NCBI RefSeq assembly: GCF_000423225.1
Contig: NZ_KE383991.1
Span: 258,217-322,216, forward strand
Length of the DNA: 64,000 nt
DNA from: Kaistia adipata DSM 17808
GTDB lineage: Bacteria > Pseudomonadota > Alphaproteobacteria > Rhizobiales > Kaistiaceae
Direction: 5' to 3'
Positions 55,088 through 64,000 of the stretch are shown here, one piece after another (position 1 is the stretch's first letter; each line of letters opens with the position of its first letter). The translations under genes and the position numbers were made by a program. A model generated the notes under the pieces. It was given only the letters and a program-made list of their open reading frames with translations. It was not told the origin of the DNA and ran no database searches.

Positions 55088-55741
55088 ATGCCCCTTCCCG
55101 ACGGCCTCTTTGCGGCCGAGGACGGCCTGCCCCGCTGCTGGTGGTCGAGCGGCACGGTGCAATATCAAGCCTATCACGACCAGGAGTGGGGCCGCCCCGT
55201 CACGGACGACAAGCGCCTATTCGAGAAGCTCTGCCTGGAGGGATTCCAGTCGGGCCTGTCCTGGCTGACCATCCTGAACAAGCGGGAAAACTTCCGCCGC
55301 GCCTTCGCCGGCTTCGATCCCGCCGCGATCGCGCGCTTCGACGACACGGATGTGGAGCGGCTGCTCGGCGACAGCGGCATCGTCCGCCATCGCGGCAAGA
55401 TCGCGTCGACGATCAACAACGCCAAGCGCGCGCTCGAGCTGATCGAGACGGAGGGATCGCTGGCCGCCTATATCTGGAGCTTCGAGCCACCGGAGAGCGA
55501 GCGCCCTGCCCGCTTCGTCAAGGGCGACATGCCGGCCACCTCGCCGACGTCGGTGCGGCTATCGAAGGACCTGAAGCGTCGGGGCTGGAGCTTCGTCGGG
55601 CCGACGACGGTCTACGCCTTCATGCAGGCGATGGGGCTGGTCAACGATCACCTCGACGGGTGTCATTGCCGAACGGAGGCCCTGCGGCTGCGCCAAGAGC
55701 TGACGCCACCGGGCCGAACAGCGGTCCTACTGTCTCAGTAG
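55088..55741 (+). CDS. tag: DNA-3-methyladenine glycosylase I
   Basis: A 217-residue Tag enzyme, which removes 3-methyladenine from alkylated DNA. Visible are CWWSS near the N-terminus, YHDQEWGRPVTDDKRLFEKL, LEGFQSGLSWLTILNKRE, and the zinc-binding end VNDHLDGCHCR. The start at 55088 has GAGG eight bases upstream; a GTG three codons earlier is less likely. The 3' end overlaps a small minus-strand gene by 7 bp. Confidence 0.92.
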   Translation: MPLPDGLFAAEDGLPRCWWSSGTVQYQAYHDQEWGRPVTDDKRLFEKLCLEGFQSGLSWLTILNKRENFRRAFAGFDPAAIARFDDTDVERLLGDSGIVRHRGKIASTINNAKRALELIETEGSLAAYIWSFEPPESERPARFVKGDMPATSPTSVRLSKDLKRRGWSFVGPTTVYAFMQAMGLVNDHLDGCHCRTEALRLRQELTPPGRTAVLLSQ

Positions 55742-55893
55742 CCGCCGTAGGAGCGACGACCGCGGCGATCGAGGTCGCGCTGGATCATCTCGAGATCGAT
55801 GAGATCGCCGGCCTGGGCCAGGCGCTCGGCTTCGGGATCGAAGTTCACGAAATCAGACCAGCTGCGACGCAGCTTCTTCAGGGACTTGAACAT
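55735..55893 (-). CDS. 52-residue protein with DUF3563-like features
   Basis: A small gene with a good GGGAG ribosome-binding site 8 bases ahead of its ATG. The product begins MFKSLKKLRRSWSDFVNFDP and continues with ERLAQAGDLIDLEMIQRDLD then RRGRRSYGGY. The pattern of an AxxLIDLExxxRxLDRRG helix near the C-terminus resembles the short DUF3563 group of proteobacterial proteins, but I am not certain of the family. Function unknown. It converges with and overlaps the end of tag. Confidence 0.6.
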   Translation of the reverse strand: MFKSLKKLRRSWSDFVNFDPEAERLAQAGDLIDLEMIQRDLDRRGRRSYGGY

Positions 55894-56042
55894 CGACGTC
55901 ACTCCCGCTGTTGGGACATGACGTCAAGGTAAGCCGATTTCGCTGCATTGCAAAATCATATATCGCAATGCAGCAATGCGAAGCGCGCATGGCGGGCGCT
56001 GGCTGGCGCCGCCACGCTCAGGCCTGAAGCGGCGCGAGGGGC

Positions 56043-57023
56043 TCAGGACCGGCCGTCGATGCGACCCAGCAGATGCTCGGCCAGCGGGCTGGTCGCCGCG
56101 AACACGGTATCGAGACGGCTGACCGCGACCGTGCGCGCGCCGGCTCCGGTGCGAAGCCATTCGGCACAGGCATAGACCTTGCCGGCCGGGCAATGCAGCA
56201 GCAGATGGCCGGCCGACAGACCGAACGGCGTCGTCGCGCCGAAGCGGTCGGCGGCGACCTTGGCCGCGCCGTCGACATCGGCGACATCGGCGCGGATCTC
56301 GCGCAGCGAGCGCCCGGCCGCCTCGGCCTCGATCCGGTCGAGGATCGTGCGCAACGCGCCGCGCGCGGCGCCGCTCCAGTTCGCCGAAAGGCTGGCGACC
56401 AGATGCGCCTCGGACTGCAGGATGACGCCGTCGCCGACGATCTTCAGCGCATTGGCGGCCAACGTCGAACCGGTCGAGGTTATATCGACGATCAGGTCGG
56501 CAGCGCCGGAGGCCGGCGCGCCCTCGGTCGCGCCGAGGCTCTCGACGATGCGATAATCGGCAATGCCGTGCTGGGTGAAGAAGCGGCGGGTCAGGTTGAC
56601 ATATTTCGTCGCGACGGTGAGCCAACGACCATGCCGGGCGCGGAAGTCCGCCGCCACGTCATCGAGATCGGCCATGCAGCGAACATCGATCCAAGCCTCG
56701 GGGACCGCGACCACGACATCGGCGTGACCGAAGCCGAGCGGCAGGACGAGGTCGAGCCGTTCCGCGAAATCGGAAACCTCTTCCTCGACCAGATCGCGGC
56801 CGGTGATGCCGAGATGGACGGAGCCGGCGGCCAGCTCGCGGGTGATCTCGGACGCCGACAGGAAGGCGACCTCAACGTCGGGCAAGCCGCCGATGCGGCC
56901 GCGATAGCTGCGGGCACTGCCCTCCTGCACGACGGGCAGGCCGGCGCGGGCGAAGAAGGCGTTGGCGTTTTCCTGCAGCCGCCCCTTGGAGGGAACGGCG
57001 AGAACGAGCGGGGCGTCGGTCAT
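56043..57023 (-). CDS. hisG: ATP phosphoribosyltransferase, catalytic subunit
   Basis: A 326-residue HisG, which starts histidine synthesis by joining ATP and PRPP. The catalytic region has AVPSKGRL, the GITGRDLV and [15 protein letters not shown] segments, and the PRPP loop [20 protein letters not shown]. It is longer than the short-form HisG of about 210-230 residues that depends on HisZ, yet hisZ is present and overlaps it by 4 bp. The added C-terminal ~100 residues may act as a regulatory domain. Confidence 0.92.
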   Translation of the reverse strand: MTDAPLVLAVPSKGRLQENANAFFARAGLPVVQEGSARSYRGRIGGLPDVEVAFLSASEITRELAAGSVHLGITGRDLVEEEVSDFAERLDLVLPLGFGHADVVVAVPEAWIDVRCMADLDDVAADFRARHGRWLTVATKYVNLTRRFFTQHGIADYRIVESLGATEGAPASGAADLIVDITSTGSTLAANALKIVGDGVILQSEAHLVASLSANWSGAARGALRTILDRIEAEAAGRSLREIRADVADVDGAAKVAADRFGATTPFGLSAGHLLLHCPAGKVYACAEWLRTGAGARTVAVSRLDTVFAATSPLAEHLLGRIDGRS

Positions 57024-58132
57024 GCCGTCACTTCCTTCACGCGATCGAGCCAGAGGGCGAAGCCGACGGCGGGCACCGTCGACTTGGCGCCGAGCAGCGG
57101 CATCAGCCGGTCGTAGCGGCCACCACCGACCACCTGCTGGCCGGCCGGCAGCGCCTTGTCGTAGATCTCGAAGACAAAGCCCGAATAATAGTCGAGGCGA
57201 CGGCCGAAATCGGCGGCGAAGTCGAGCCGCTCCAGATCGATGCCGCGCCGCGCGAGCCCTTCGGCGCGCTTCTCGAAGCCCTCGATGCTGTCGTCGATGG
57301 CGAGCTTTTCCTCGACCGCGAGCGCCTTCAGATCGTCGAGCACCGCCATCGGCTTGCCGACGATCGACAGGAAGCGACCGAGCACGGCCTGGGCCCGCGC
57401 GTCGAGACCGCCGCCGGCGGCCAGCGCCGACTGCTCGAGGAAGCGATCGGCGATCTCGCCGGCAGACCGGCCGCCGACCGCGCGGATGCCGGCAATCGAC
57501 AAGAGATCCTCGACGACGCGATGCGCGGCGGCATGGTCGGTACCGTCCAGCGCGGCGAGGAAGCCGGCATGGGCGGGCGCCTCCGCGGCATCCCCGCCGG
57601 AAAGGCGCTGGATGGTGGCGTCGAGCCGGGCGCGGTCGCCGAAGGCGCGCGCCAGGCGACGCTTCCAGACGGCTGCGATGCCGAGTTGCTCGATCACGGC
57701 GGCGAACAGCATGGAATCGCCGATCCGGACGATCGGCTCGTCGAGGCCGTAGAGGCGGACCGCGTCGAGCGCCAGCGCCAGCACGTCGGCGTCGGCCGTG
57801 ATGCGATCGGTACGGCCGAGGGATTCGATGCCGGCCTGCAGGAACTCGCCATTCGCGCCGCCTGGGCGCTGGCGGAAGACGGGACCGAGATAGGCATAGT
57901 CGGCGGCGCGGTGCGCGTCGCCCATGGCGAGATGCTGCAGACAGACCGGAATGGTGAATTCCGGTCGCAGGCACTGCTCGCGCCCGTCGGCGCTGGTCGT
58001 CAGATAGAGGCGGCGGCGCAGGTCCTCGCCCGCCACGTCGAGGAAGACGTCGGCGTCCGAGACGATCGGCGGCTCGACGAAGCGGTAGCCCGCCTCGGAG
58101 AGAAGAACGCGCAGTTGCGTCGTGTCGACCAT
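57020..58132 (-). CDS. hisZ: ATP phosphoribosyltransferase regulatory subunit
   Basis: A 370-residue HisZ, a histidyl-tRNA synthetase paralogue without aminoacylation activity. It keeps motif 2-like [18 protein letters not shown] and [16 protein letters not shown] segments (here [15 protein letters not shown]). It forms the hetero-octamer with HisG and mediates histidine feedback. It lies between hisS (5-bp gap) and hisG (4-bp overlap) in one operon. Confidence 0.9.
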   Translation of the reverse strand: MVDTTQLRVLLSEAGYRFVEPPIVSDADVFLDVAGEDLRRRLYLTTSADGREQCLRPEFTIPVCLQHLAMGDAHRAADYAYLGPVFRQRPGGANGEFLQAGIESLGRTDRITADADVLALALDAVRLYGLDEPIVRIGDSMLFAAVIEQLGIAAVWKRRLARAFGDRARLDATIQRLSGGDAAEAPAHAGFLAALDGTDHAAAHRVVEDLLSIAGIRAVGGRSAGEIADRFLEQSALAAGGGLDARAQAVLGRFLSIVGKPMAVLDDLKALAVEEKLAIDDSIEGFEKRAEGLARRGIDLERLDFAADFGRRLDYYSGFVFEIYDKALPAGQQVVGGGRYDRLMPLLGAKSTVPAVGFALWLDRVKEVTA

Positions 58133-58137
58133 GTCGC

Positions 58138-59628
58138 TTACCCCGCTTGCCGCGCGAGGATCTCGCGCACCGTTGCGACCAGATCCGCCTCCGGCACCTC
58201 GACCTGAGCCGGCCGCGCCTCGCGCCAGGTGGCGTTGTCGGAGATCTCGGCCGACATCTGCTTGCCGAGCGCCAGATCCTTGACCTGAACGACACCCTTC
58301 GCCTTTTCGTCACCGCCCTGGATGACGACGCAGGGCGCGTTGCGCTTGTCGGCGTATTTCAGCTGCGCCTTCGGGCCGGAGCCGCCGAGATAGAGCTCGG
58401 CGCGGATGCCGGCGTCGCGCAGGTCCTTGACCATCTTCTGGTACTCGCCGACCCGGTCGCGATCGAAGATCGTGACGACGACAGGACCGATCTCGTCTTC
58501 GTCCGAGATCTTGCCGAGCGCCGTCAGCGCCGCCATCAGGCGCGAAACGCCGATGGAGAAGCCGGTGGCGGGAACCGGCTCGCTGCGGAAGCGGCCGACC
58601 AGGCCGTCATAGCGACCGCCGCCGCCGACGGAGCCGAAGCGGGCCGGCTCGCCCTTTTCGTTGACGGTCTCGAACAGCAGCTCGGCCTCGAAGACGGGAC
58701 CGGTGTAGTATTCGAGGCCGCGCACGACGGAGGGATCGATCTTGATGCGATCGGCATAGCCGGCCGCCGTGGTGATCCCGGCGATCTGGTCGAGTTCGTT
58801 CAGGCCGTCGATGCCGGACGGGCCGAGTTCGATGTGCTCGCGAATGCTGGCGACCGTTGCCTCGTTGCCGACACTCGACTGCGCGGCGACATACTGCAGC
58901 ACGGTCTCGACGCCGGCCGCGTCCAGGCCCGCGCCCTTGGTGAAGTCGCCGCTCTCGTCCTTGCGGCCCTCGCCGAGCAGCAGCTTGACGCCTTCGGGGC
59001 CGAACTTGTCGAGCTTGTCGATGGCGCGCAGCACGGTGAGCCGCTTGCCGGCGTTCTCGTCGCCGGCGAGGCCGATCGCCTCCATGACGCCGTCGAGCAC
59101 CTTGCGGTTATTGACGCGGATGACATAGTCGCCGCGCGCAATGCCCAGGGCCTCGATCGTGTCGGCCATCATCATGCACATCTCGGCATCGGCTGCCGGC
59201 GACGCCGCGCCCACCGTATCCGCGTCAAACTGCATGAACTGGCGGAAGCGGCCCGGGCCCGGCTTCTCGTTGCGGAACACCCAGCCATTGCGGTAGCTGC
59301 GATAGGGCTTCGGCAGCTTGTCGAAATTCTCGGCGACGTAACGAGCGAGCGGCGCCGTCAGGTCATAGCGCAGGCTCAGCCACTGCTCGTCATCGTCCTG
59401 GAACGAGAACACGCCCTCGTTCGGGCGGTCCTGGTCGGGCAGGAACTTGCCAAGCGTGTCCGTATACTCGATGAGCGGCGTCTCGACCGGCTCGAAGCCG
59501 TAGAGTTCGTAGACGCCACGAATCGTGGCGAGCATGCGGTCTGTCGTCTTGATCGCGCCGGCATGGCGATCGACGAGCCCACGCGGCAGGCGCGCCTTCA
59601 AGGCGTTCGTCTTGTCTTTCTCGGCCAT
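58138..59628 (-). CDS. hisS: Histidine-tRNA ligase
   Basis: A 496-residue class II aminoacyl-tRNA synthetase with motif 2 ([23 protein letters not shown]), the histidine-binding loops [14 protein letters not shown] and [13 protein letters not shown], and a C-terminal anticodon-binding domain. The ATG at 59628 gives the normal N-terminal extension of alphaproteobacterial HisRS. The frame is open further upstream without conserved sequence. First gene of the hisS-hisZ-hisG operon. Confidence 0.95.
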   Translation of the reverse strand: MAEKDKTNALKARLPRGLVDRHAGAIKTTDRMLATIRGVYELYGFEPVETPLIEYTDTLGKFLPDQDRPNEGVFSFQDDDEQWLSLRYDLTAPLARYVAENFDKLPKPYRSYRNGWVFRNEKPGPGRFRQFMQFDADTVGAASPAADAEMCMMMADTIEALGIARGDYVIRVNNRKVLDGVMEAIGLAGDENAGKRLTVLRAIDKLDKFGPEGVKLLLGEGRKDESGDFTKGAGLDAAGVETVLQYVAAQSSVGNEATVASIREHIELGPSGIDGLNELDQIAGITTAAGYADRIKIDPSVVRGLEYYTGPVFEAELLFETVNEKGEPARFGSVGGGGRYDGLVGRFRSEPVPATGFSIGVSRLMAALTALGKISDEDEIGPVVVTIFDRDRVGEYQKMVKDLRDAGIRAELYLGGSGPKAQLKYADKRNAPCVVIQGGDEKAKGVVQVKDLALGKQMSAEISDNATWREARPAQVEVPEADLVATVREILARQAG

Positions 59629-59761
59629 GTCGTCGATCCCGTCTCTCACGCGATACCAGTCGTACCGCTTCAACCGGCACAAAACGTACCGTGTCCAGCG
59701 GCGGTTTCGTACCGCATCGACCTTGAACGGGCAACCTCGCGCGCCAATGACGCTCCATAGC

Positions 59762-59787
59762 AAAAGGCCGCCCGGAGGCGGCCTTTT
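59762..59787 (-). terminator. Intrinsic terminator of the DoxX gene
   Basis: 11-bp stem AAAAGGCCGCC / GGCGGCCTTTT with a 4-base loop, immediately downstream of the DoxX stop on the minus strand. Confidence 0.8.
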
Positions 59788-59810
59788 CCACATCATGATG
59801 AGCGGTCGGC

Positions 59811-60275
59811 TCAGAAGGCGCGGCCGAGCTTGGCGTCGACCGAATACTCGTTGCCGCCCTTGAAGACGAAGTAGAGGGCCGCGAAGAACCAGAGCGAGGC
59901 GAACTCGAAACCGCCATTCGACATGAAGAAGCCGTTGCCGAGATGCACGGTCAGCGTCGCAACCGCCAGGATGACGGCCGATACCAGCGCCGCCGGACGG
60001 GTCAGGAAGCCGATCGCGAGCAGCAGGCCGCCAAAGAACTCGCCGGCACCGGCAAGCGTCGCCATCAGCACGGCCGGCTCGAGGCCGATCTGGCTGAAGA
60101 AACCGGCGGTGCCGGAAATGCCGCCGCCGCCGAACAGGCCGAACAGCTTCTGCGCGCCATGCGGAACCAGCCAGAAGCCGACGACGAAGCGCAGCAGCGC
60201 CTCGAAAACCGGGGTGGCCGCGTAAACCCCGCCAAAGGCGGGCACAATCAACTTCTCGGAAGTCGTATCGGTCAT
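59811..60275 (-). CDS. DoxX family membrane protein
   Basis: A 154-residue inner-membrane protein with four helices and the DoxX pattern [53 protein letters not shown]. The family is linked to quinone-dependent or redox membrane functions, but is not well defined. The ATG at 60275 has GGAG seven bases ahead. It appears to be a single-gene transcript. Confidence 0.85.
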   Translation of the reverse strand: MTDTTSEKLIVPAFGGVYAATPVFEALLRFVVGFWLVPHGAQKLFGLFGGGGISGTAGFFSQIGLEPAVLMATLAGAGEFFGGLLLAIGFLTRPAALVSAVILAVATLTVHLGNGFFMSNGGFEFASLWFFAALYFVFKGGNEYSVDAKLGRAF

Positions 60276-60423
60276 GCCATTCTCCAATCGCCCGACGGGC
60301 TTTGAGACTATCTGACGAGGAACCTACAGCAGCCGATCATGTCTCGAAATATTGCCAGTGAACGACACACCGTTCAGCGAGGAGAGACAATTCCAACGAT
60401 CGTCCGGATCGCAGAACGATTTT

Positions 60424-62175
60424 TCAGACCGGCGCCAAGGCCGGTTCCGCCCGCTCGACCAGGACATGACTGCCACCCCGATTCTCGACCAGTTCGAGGA
60501 AGCGGTCGTGCAGCGCCGTCAGGCTCGTGCGGTGGCCGATCGAGATGATCGTGGTGCCGGGCAGCCGATTCCGGATCAGGTCATAGGCCGCCGCCTCGGC
60601 CTTCTCGTCGAGCGCGCTCGTCGCCTCGTCCAGCAGCAGCCAGTCGGGTTGCGCCAGGATGGCGCGGGCGATCGCCACGCGCTGCCGCTCGCCGCCGGAC
60701 AGGCGGTTGCCCCAATGGGCGTCCTCATCCAGATGCTGAATGAGGCGGGACAGCCCGACCGCGGCGAGTACGTCGGCCGCCCGCTCGGTCGGGAGCGTCT
60801 CGGCAGGCTCGGGGTAGGCGAGCGCGGCGCGGATGCCGCCGAGCGGCATATAGGCATCCTGCGGCAGGATCAGCAGATTGGCGCCCTGCGGGATGTGGAT
60901 CGCGCCATCTCCGAACGGCCAGACCCCGCCAAGCGCCCGGAACAGGCTCGTCTTGCCGGAGCCGGACGGCCCGGCGACCAGCACACGCTGCCGCGGCTCG
61001 ACCCGAAGCTCCGGCACCTGGACGATCTCCCGCCCGTCCGGGAGCCGAACCGCCAGATCCCGGATCACGAGCGCCGTCTCCCTTCCATCCTCCTCGAGCG
61101 CCGGTCCCGTCCGCTCCAGATCCTCGGCATGCGCGATCGCGTTCTCGAAGCCGTCGAGACGATCGACCACCGCCTTCCAGGCGGCCAGGGTCGAATAGGC
61201 GGTGACGAAGAAGGACAAGGCCGCCTGCACCGTGCCGAAGGCCGAGGCGACCTGCGTCAGTCCGCCCAGCTCGATCGTGCCGGCGAAATAGAGCGGGCTG
61301 ATCAGGATGAAGGGAAAGATCACCGCGAGCTGGTTGTAGCCGGCGGTCAGGAAGGTCAGCCGCTTCGTCCGGCTCATGATCTGGTAGAAGTTCCGCAACA
61401 CCGCGCCGAAGCGATGGTCGAGCTCGGCGCGCTCGGCCGGTTCGCCCTTCAGCAGCGCCACCTCCTCGGCATTCTCGCGCAGGCGGACCAGCGCGAAGCG
61501 GAAATCGGCCTCGTATCGCTGCTGCTGGAAGTTGAGCGCCACCAGCGGCTTGCCGATCCAGTGGGTCAGCGCCGTGCCGAGGATGGCGTAGCCGAGCGCC
61601 AGCCAGACCAGATAGCCGGGGATGGCATAGGGCTGGCCGAAAATGATCAGCGGCGCCTGAGCGGACAGGCTCCAGAGGATGAAGACGAAGGTGACCAGCG
61701 TGACGATCTGGCCGAGCAGCGCCACGCCGATCGACAGGAAGCCGTCGGTGAAGCGGTCGGTATCCTCCGCGATGCGCTGGTCGGGGTTGTCGGCCGGGTT
61801 TCCGGCGAGCCGCATGCGATAATGCGTGCCATGCGACATCCAGCCGTCCAGATAGCGATGGGTCAGCCAGTTGCGCCAGCGGATCTGCAGCCATTGCGCG
61901 AAGTAGATCTGGTAGACGGTCGTGATGATCGTCAGCCCGGCGATCCAGGAGAATACGACAAACATCTGGTAGAAGAAGGTCGTCCAGTCCTTCTTCTGCA
62001 ACGCCGTATAGAAATCATTGTTCCAGTAGTTGAACTTGACGTCCAGCCAGACATTGAACAGGCGCAGGCCGACGACGACGCCGAGCAGGCCGAGGGCGAT
62101 CCACATTTCGGAGGAGCGAAAATAGGGAAGCGCGATCCTGAGGACCGTCGCCAGCGCCGATGAAAGCTTGCGCAT
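60424..62175 (-). CDS. BacA/SbmA-like ABC transporter with fused permease and ATPase
   Basis: A 583-residue half-transporter. The N-terminal SbmA/BacA-like membrane domain (about 1-330, six helices; WNNDFYTALQKKDW, NPADNPDQRIAEDTDRF) is followed by an ABC ATPase with Walker A GPSGSGKTS, the LSGGERQRVA signature and Walker B WLLLDEATSALDE. BclA/YddA-type proteins of this layout import peptides and affect very-long-chain fatty acid use or peptide resistance in rhizobia. The specific cargo is inferred from family. Confidence 0.86.
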   Translation of the reverse strand: MRKLSSALATVLRIALPYFRSSEMWIALGLLGVVVGLRLFNVWLDVKFNYWNNDFYTALQKKDWTTFFYQMFVVFSWIAGLTIITTVYQIYFAQWLQIRWRNWLTHRYLDGWMSHGTHYRMRLAGNPADNPDQRIAEDTDRFTDGFLSIGVALLGQIVTLVTFVFILWSLSAQAPLIIFGQPYAIPGYLVWLALGYAILGTALTHWIGKPLVALNFQQQRYEADFRFALVRLRENAEEVALLKGEPAERAELDHRFGAVLRNFYQIMSRTKRLTFLTAGYNQLAVIFPFILISPLYFAGTIELGGLTQVASAFGTVQAALSFFVTAYSTLAAWKAVVDRLDGFENAIAHAEDLERTGPALEEDGRETALVIRDLAVRLPDGREIVQVPELRVEPRQRVLVAGPSGSGKTSLFRALGGVWPFGDGAIHIPQGANLLILPQDAYMPLGGIRAALAYPEPAETLPTERAADVLAAVGLSRLIQHLDEDAHWGNRLSGGERQRVAIARAILAQPDWLLLDEATSALDEKAEAAAYDLIRNRLPGTTIISIGHRTSLTALHDRFLELVENRGGSHVLVERAEPALAPV

Positions 62176-62295
62176 GTAGTTCTCCAGACAGCGCAGGTCG
62201 CCTGTTTATCCGGGTCACTATCGCGACGGCCGTCTGACGACGTGATTGCCGCCGCGTTACCGAACCTTAATGAGCGCCATCGACAATGCAGGCTC

Positions 62296-62311
62296 TGTGA
62301 TCGCGTTCACA
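62296..62311. promoter_or_regulatory. CRP-type binding site candidate
   Basis: TGTGATCGCGTTCACA matches the TGTGA-N6-TCACA consensus of CRP-family regulators exactly. It lies about 110 bp upstream of the second L,D-transpeptidase gene. Confidence 0.45.
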
Positions 62312-62419
62312 ATCACGGCCCCGTGATTCCCACTGAGGTTGCCGGAGGAAGACTGCGATTCTATCGTGCATTTATTCTGGGTCCGCGCCGCACCGCGCGA
62401 TCGACTTATGGGGGAATCC

Positions 62420-63040
62420 ATGAATCTCAAACGCGCCTTGGCAGCCACGCTCCTCGCCGGAACGGTCTCGCTCACCGGCGGCGGCACCGCCCACGCCGAG
62501 AACTTCTTCAAGATGCTGTTCCAGGGCAGCGACAACTTCCGCCCGCAGGCCTCCGGCCCCGGCTCCTCCCTCCCCCAGAAATACCAGCGCCAGCGCGTGC
62601 GCTACAACACCAACGAGAAGCCCGGCACCATCATCATCCATTCGGACGAGAAGTTCCTGTATCTGGTCGAAGGCAACGGCAAGGCGATGCGCTATGGCGT
62701 CGGCGTCGGTCGCGAGGGCTTCGGCTGGAAGGGCAATGTCACGATCGGCCGTAAGGCCGAGTGGCCCGGCTGGACGCCGCCGGCCTCGATGCGGGCCCGC
62801 GAGCGCGCCAAGGGCCGGATCCTGCCGGCCTATATGGAAGGCGGCCCGAAGAACCCGCTCGGCGCCCGCGCCATGTATCTCTATCGCGGCGGCAAGGACA
62901 CGATCTTCCGCATCCACGGCACCAGCGAGCCCTGGACGATCGGCCACAACGTATCGTCGGGGTGCATCCGTCTGGTCAACGCCGACGTCAGCGACCTCTA
63001 TTCGCGCGTACCGATCGGCACCAAGGTCGTCGTGCGATAG
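62420..63040 (+). CDS. L,D-transpeptidase (YkuD domain), second copy
   Basis: A 206-residue secreted enzyme, signal peptide 1-26 (cleavage after AHA), with a YkuD domain whose active site is IHGTSEPWTIGHNVSSGCIRL. The C-terminal 60 residues are very close to those of the enzyme at 54178, including MEGGP-NPLGARA. GGGGA four bases ahead of the ATG fixes the start. Likely cross-links peptidoglycan or anchors outer-membrane proteins. It is preceded by a CRP-type site. Confidence 0.88.
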   Translation: MNLKRALAATLLAGTVSLTGGGTAHAENFFKMLFQGSDNFRPQASGPGSSLPQKYQRQRVRYNTNEKPGTIIIHSDEKFLYLVEGNGKAMRYGVGVGREGFGWKGNVTIGRKAEWPGWTPPASMRARERAKGRILPAYMEGGPKNPLGARAMYLYRGGKDTIFRIHGTSEPWTIGHNVSSGCIRLVNADVSDLYSRVPIGTKVVVR

Positions 63041-63082
63041 GCCGCATTCCGGGGCGGCCGCGCGCCGCCCCGATCCCGCCCG

Positions 63083-63745
63083 TCAGCCGACGGGCGCCGG
63101 CACCGGGGCCGCGTAGGCCTTCAGGAAGATGCGCACCGCGCTGTCGACGCGACGGCCGATCTCCTGCTCGTCCGGGCTTTCGCTGACCCCGAACAGAACG
63201 CGGCGCATCGTGCCGCTCTGCGACAGCTCCACGAATTGCTGTGCCGCCAGCGGGCAGTCGTCAATATCGAGGACGCCGGCCTTCGTCTGCGCGTCGAGAT
63301 ATTCCCGCAGCAGCTCCGTGCAGAGCGCAGGCCCGTTCGAATAGAACTCGACACCGATCTCCGGCATGCGATTGATGATCGAGAAGACCGACCGCATCGC
63401 CTTCACGTAGTAGGGCCGGGTCAGGAGTTCGCACACTTCGCGGCCGAACTTCTTCAGAACCGCCTCGACGTCGTGATCCTCGAAATCGAGCTTCACGACG
63501 CGGAACAGTTCCTGGCGCTTCTCCGAGGAGATCAGCTCGACGAAAAGGCGCTCCTTATTGGCGAAATAGACATAGAGGGTGCCCTTCGAGACGCCGGCCG
63601 CGCGCGCGATATCGTTCATGCTGGCAGCGTCGAAGCCTTTCTCCAGAAAGACCTGACTGGCGCCACGCATGATCTGCTCGCGTTTGCGTGGATCCTGCCC
63701 CGCCCCGCTTTCGTCGACAGCGCGCGGTGCATCTGCGAGTGACAC
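63083..63745 (-). CDS. TetR family transcriptional repressor
   Basis: A 220-residue regulator with an N-terminal TetR HTH (about 20-70: KREQIMRGASQVFLEKGFDA, MNDIARAAGVSKGTLYVYFA) and a C-terminal all-helical ligand domain. The start is GTG at 63745, which has GGGGAG eight bases upstream. Two operator-like palindromes lie on either side of its promoter to the right. The gene normally regulated is transcribed away from it, outside the window; many such repressors control an RND efflux operon, but this is inferred. Confidence 0.88.
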   Translation of the reverse strand: MSLADAPRAVDESGAGQDPRKREQIMRGASQVFLEKGFDAASMNDIARAAGVSKGTLYVYFANKERLFVELISSEKRQELFRVVKLDFEDHDVEAVLKKFGREVCELLTRPYYVKAMRSVFSIINRMPEIGVEFYSNGPALCTELLREYLDAQTKAGVLDIDDCPLAAQQFVELSQSGTMRRVLFGVSESPDEQEIGRRVDSAVRIFLKAYAAPVPAPVG

Positions 63746-63887
63746 GGTTCTACTCCCCTGAAGCTGCGATCTGCCGGCCGTTCTACAGGCCCTGAATCAG
63801 ATCGGAACTATTACCGTTCAGAACTACCAAGAAAGCGGCGCCCGATCCAATCGCGCGGTGGGGCTCAGCTGACGGCACACATTTTCT

Positions 63888-63906
63888 TGACCGAACCGTT
63901 CAGTTC
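63888..63906. promoter_or_regulatory. TetR operator, degenerate site
   Basis: TGACCGAACCGTTCAGTTC has a left half and centre identical to the site at 63949-63967 and a degenerate right half. On the minus strand it lies where transcription of the TetR gene would begin. Confidence 0.55.
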
Positions 63907-63912
63907 GATCTT

Positions 63913-63941
63913 GATTTAGACGCTCGACGGGTCTAGTTCAA
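63913..63941 (-). promoter_or_regulatory. Promoter of the TetR gene
   Basis: On the minus strand TTGAAC (63941-63936), a 17-bp spacer and TAAATC (63918-63913), placed between the two operators. Confidence 0.6.
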
Positions 63942-63948
63942 GCGCCTC

Positions 63949-63967
63949 TGACCGAACCGTTCGGTCA
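63949..63967. promoter_or_regulatory. TetR operator, perfect palindrome
   Basis: TGACCGAACCGTTCGGTCA: 8-bp perfect arms with a 3-base centre, the usual size for a TetR-family operator, 8 bp from the -35 box of the TetR gene. Confidence 0.7.
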
Positions 63968-64000
63968 AAAGATTTTTCCGGCGCCGCGGACTGGAGACAA

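Overview
The window is high-GC, gene-dense chromosomal DNA with about 60 protein genes. Gene content and order point to an alphaproteobacterium of the order Hyphomicrobiales (Rhizobiales). The markers are a dmeRF metal-efflux pair, fabI followed by a histidine phosphatase and aroC, short conserved rhizobial families (DUF6101, DUF2093, DUF4170, DUF1344), a run of cysQ-like, DUF4170, lipid A acyltransferase, kdtA and lpxK, the hisS-hisZ-hisG order, a CIRCE element in front of groESL, and REP-like palindromes in the spacers. Genus cannot be fixed from sequence alone. No tRNA, rRNA, CRISPR array, insertion sequence or prophage was seen.

Layout: 1-6.4 kb has the tail of an ArsR-like regulator, a copper cassette (PCu(A)C chaperone and SCO), a 0.6 kb repeat-rich spacer, dmeR-dmeF, a methyltransferase, tlyA and a TrmA/RlmD-type RNA methyltransferase. 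6.5-13.5 kb has an unusual monooxygenase-flavodoxin fusion, aroC, a spacer with a candidate small RNA and an AT-rich island, tandem DUF1344 genes, a histidine phosphatase, fabI and a repeat-tailed DUF3300 protein. 13.7-25.5 kb has an FAD-linked dehydrogenase, DUF6101, an O-methyltransferase, ubiA, a GNAT enzyme, a beta-barrel protein, purD, a short PhnA protein, an amidohydrolase, mutL and DUF2093. 25.6-42.6 kb has a KefB-type antiporter, pmbA, the cysQ-like/DUF4170/lipid A operon, two M16 peptidases, rsmD, an rluB-type synthase, tadA, an RHH protein, a DJ-1 protein, a BrnTA toxin-antitoxin pair and groESL. 42.8-51 kb holds two less familiar blocks: a three-gene phospholipid cassette (acyltransferase, CdsA-like, YnbA-like), and a cluster with a secreted protein, an NtrC-type regulator and two coupled CadC-like membrane proteins. 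51.4-64 kb has a HAD phosphatase, ribF, a lipoprotein, an L,D-transpeptidase, tag, a 52-residue protein, hisG-hisZ-hisS, DoxX, a BacA-like ABC exporter, a second L,D-transpeptidase and a TetR regulator with two operators at the right edge.

Most of the window is housekeeping: envelope (lipid A, phospholipid, L,D-transpeptidase), RNA modification, repair (mutL, tag), histidine, purine, chorismate and flavin synthesis, and protein folding. The parts that best merit a second look are the monooxygenase/half-flavodoxin fusion, the paired CadC-like proteins beside an orphan sigma-54 regulator, the YnbA/YnbB-like lipid cassette with changed catalytic Asp positions, and the spacer around 8.3-9.0 kb.
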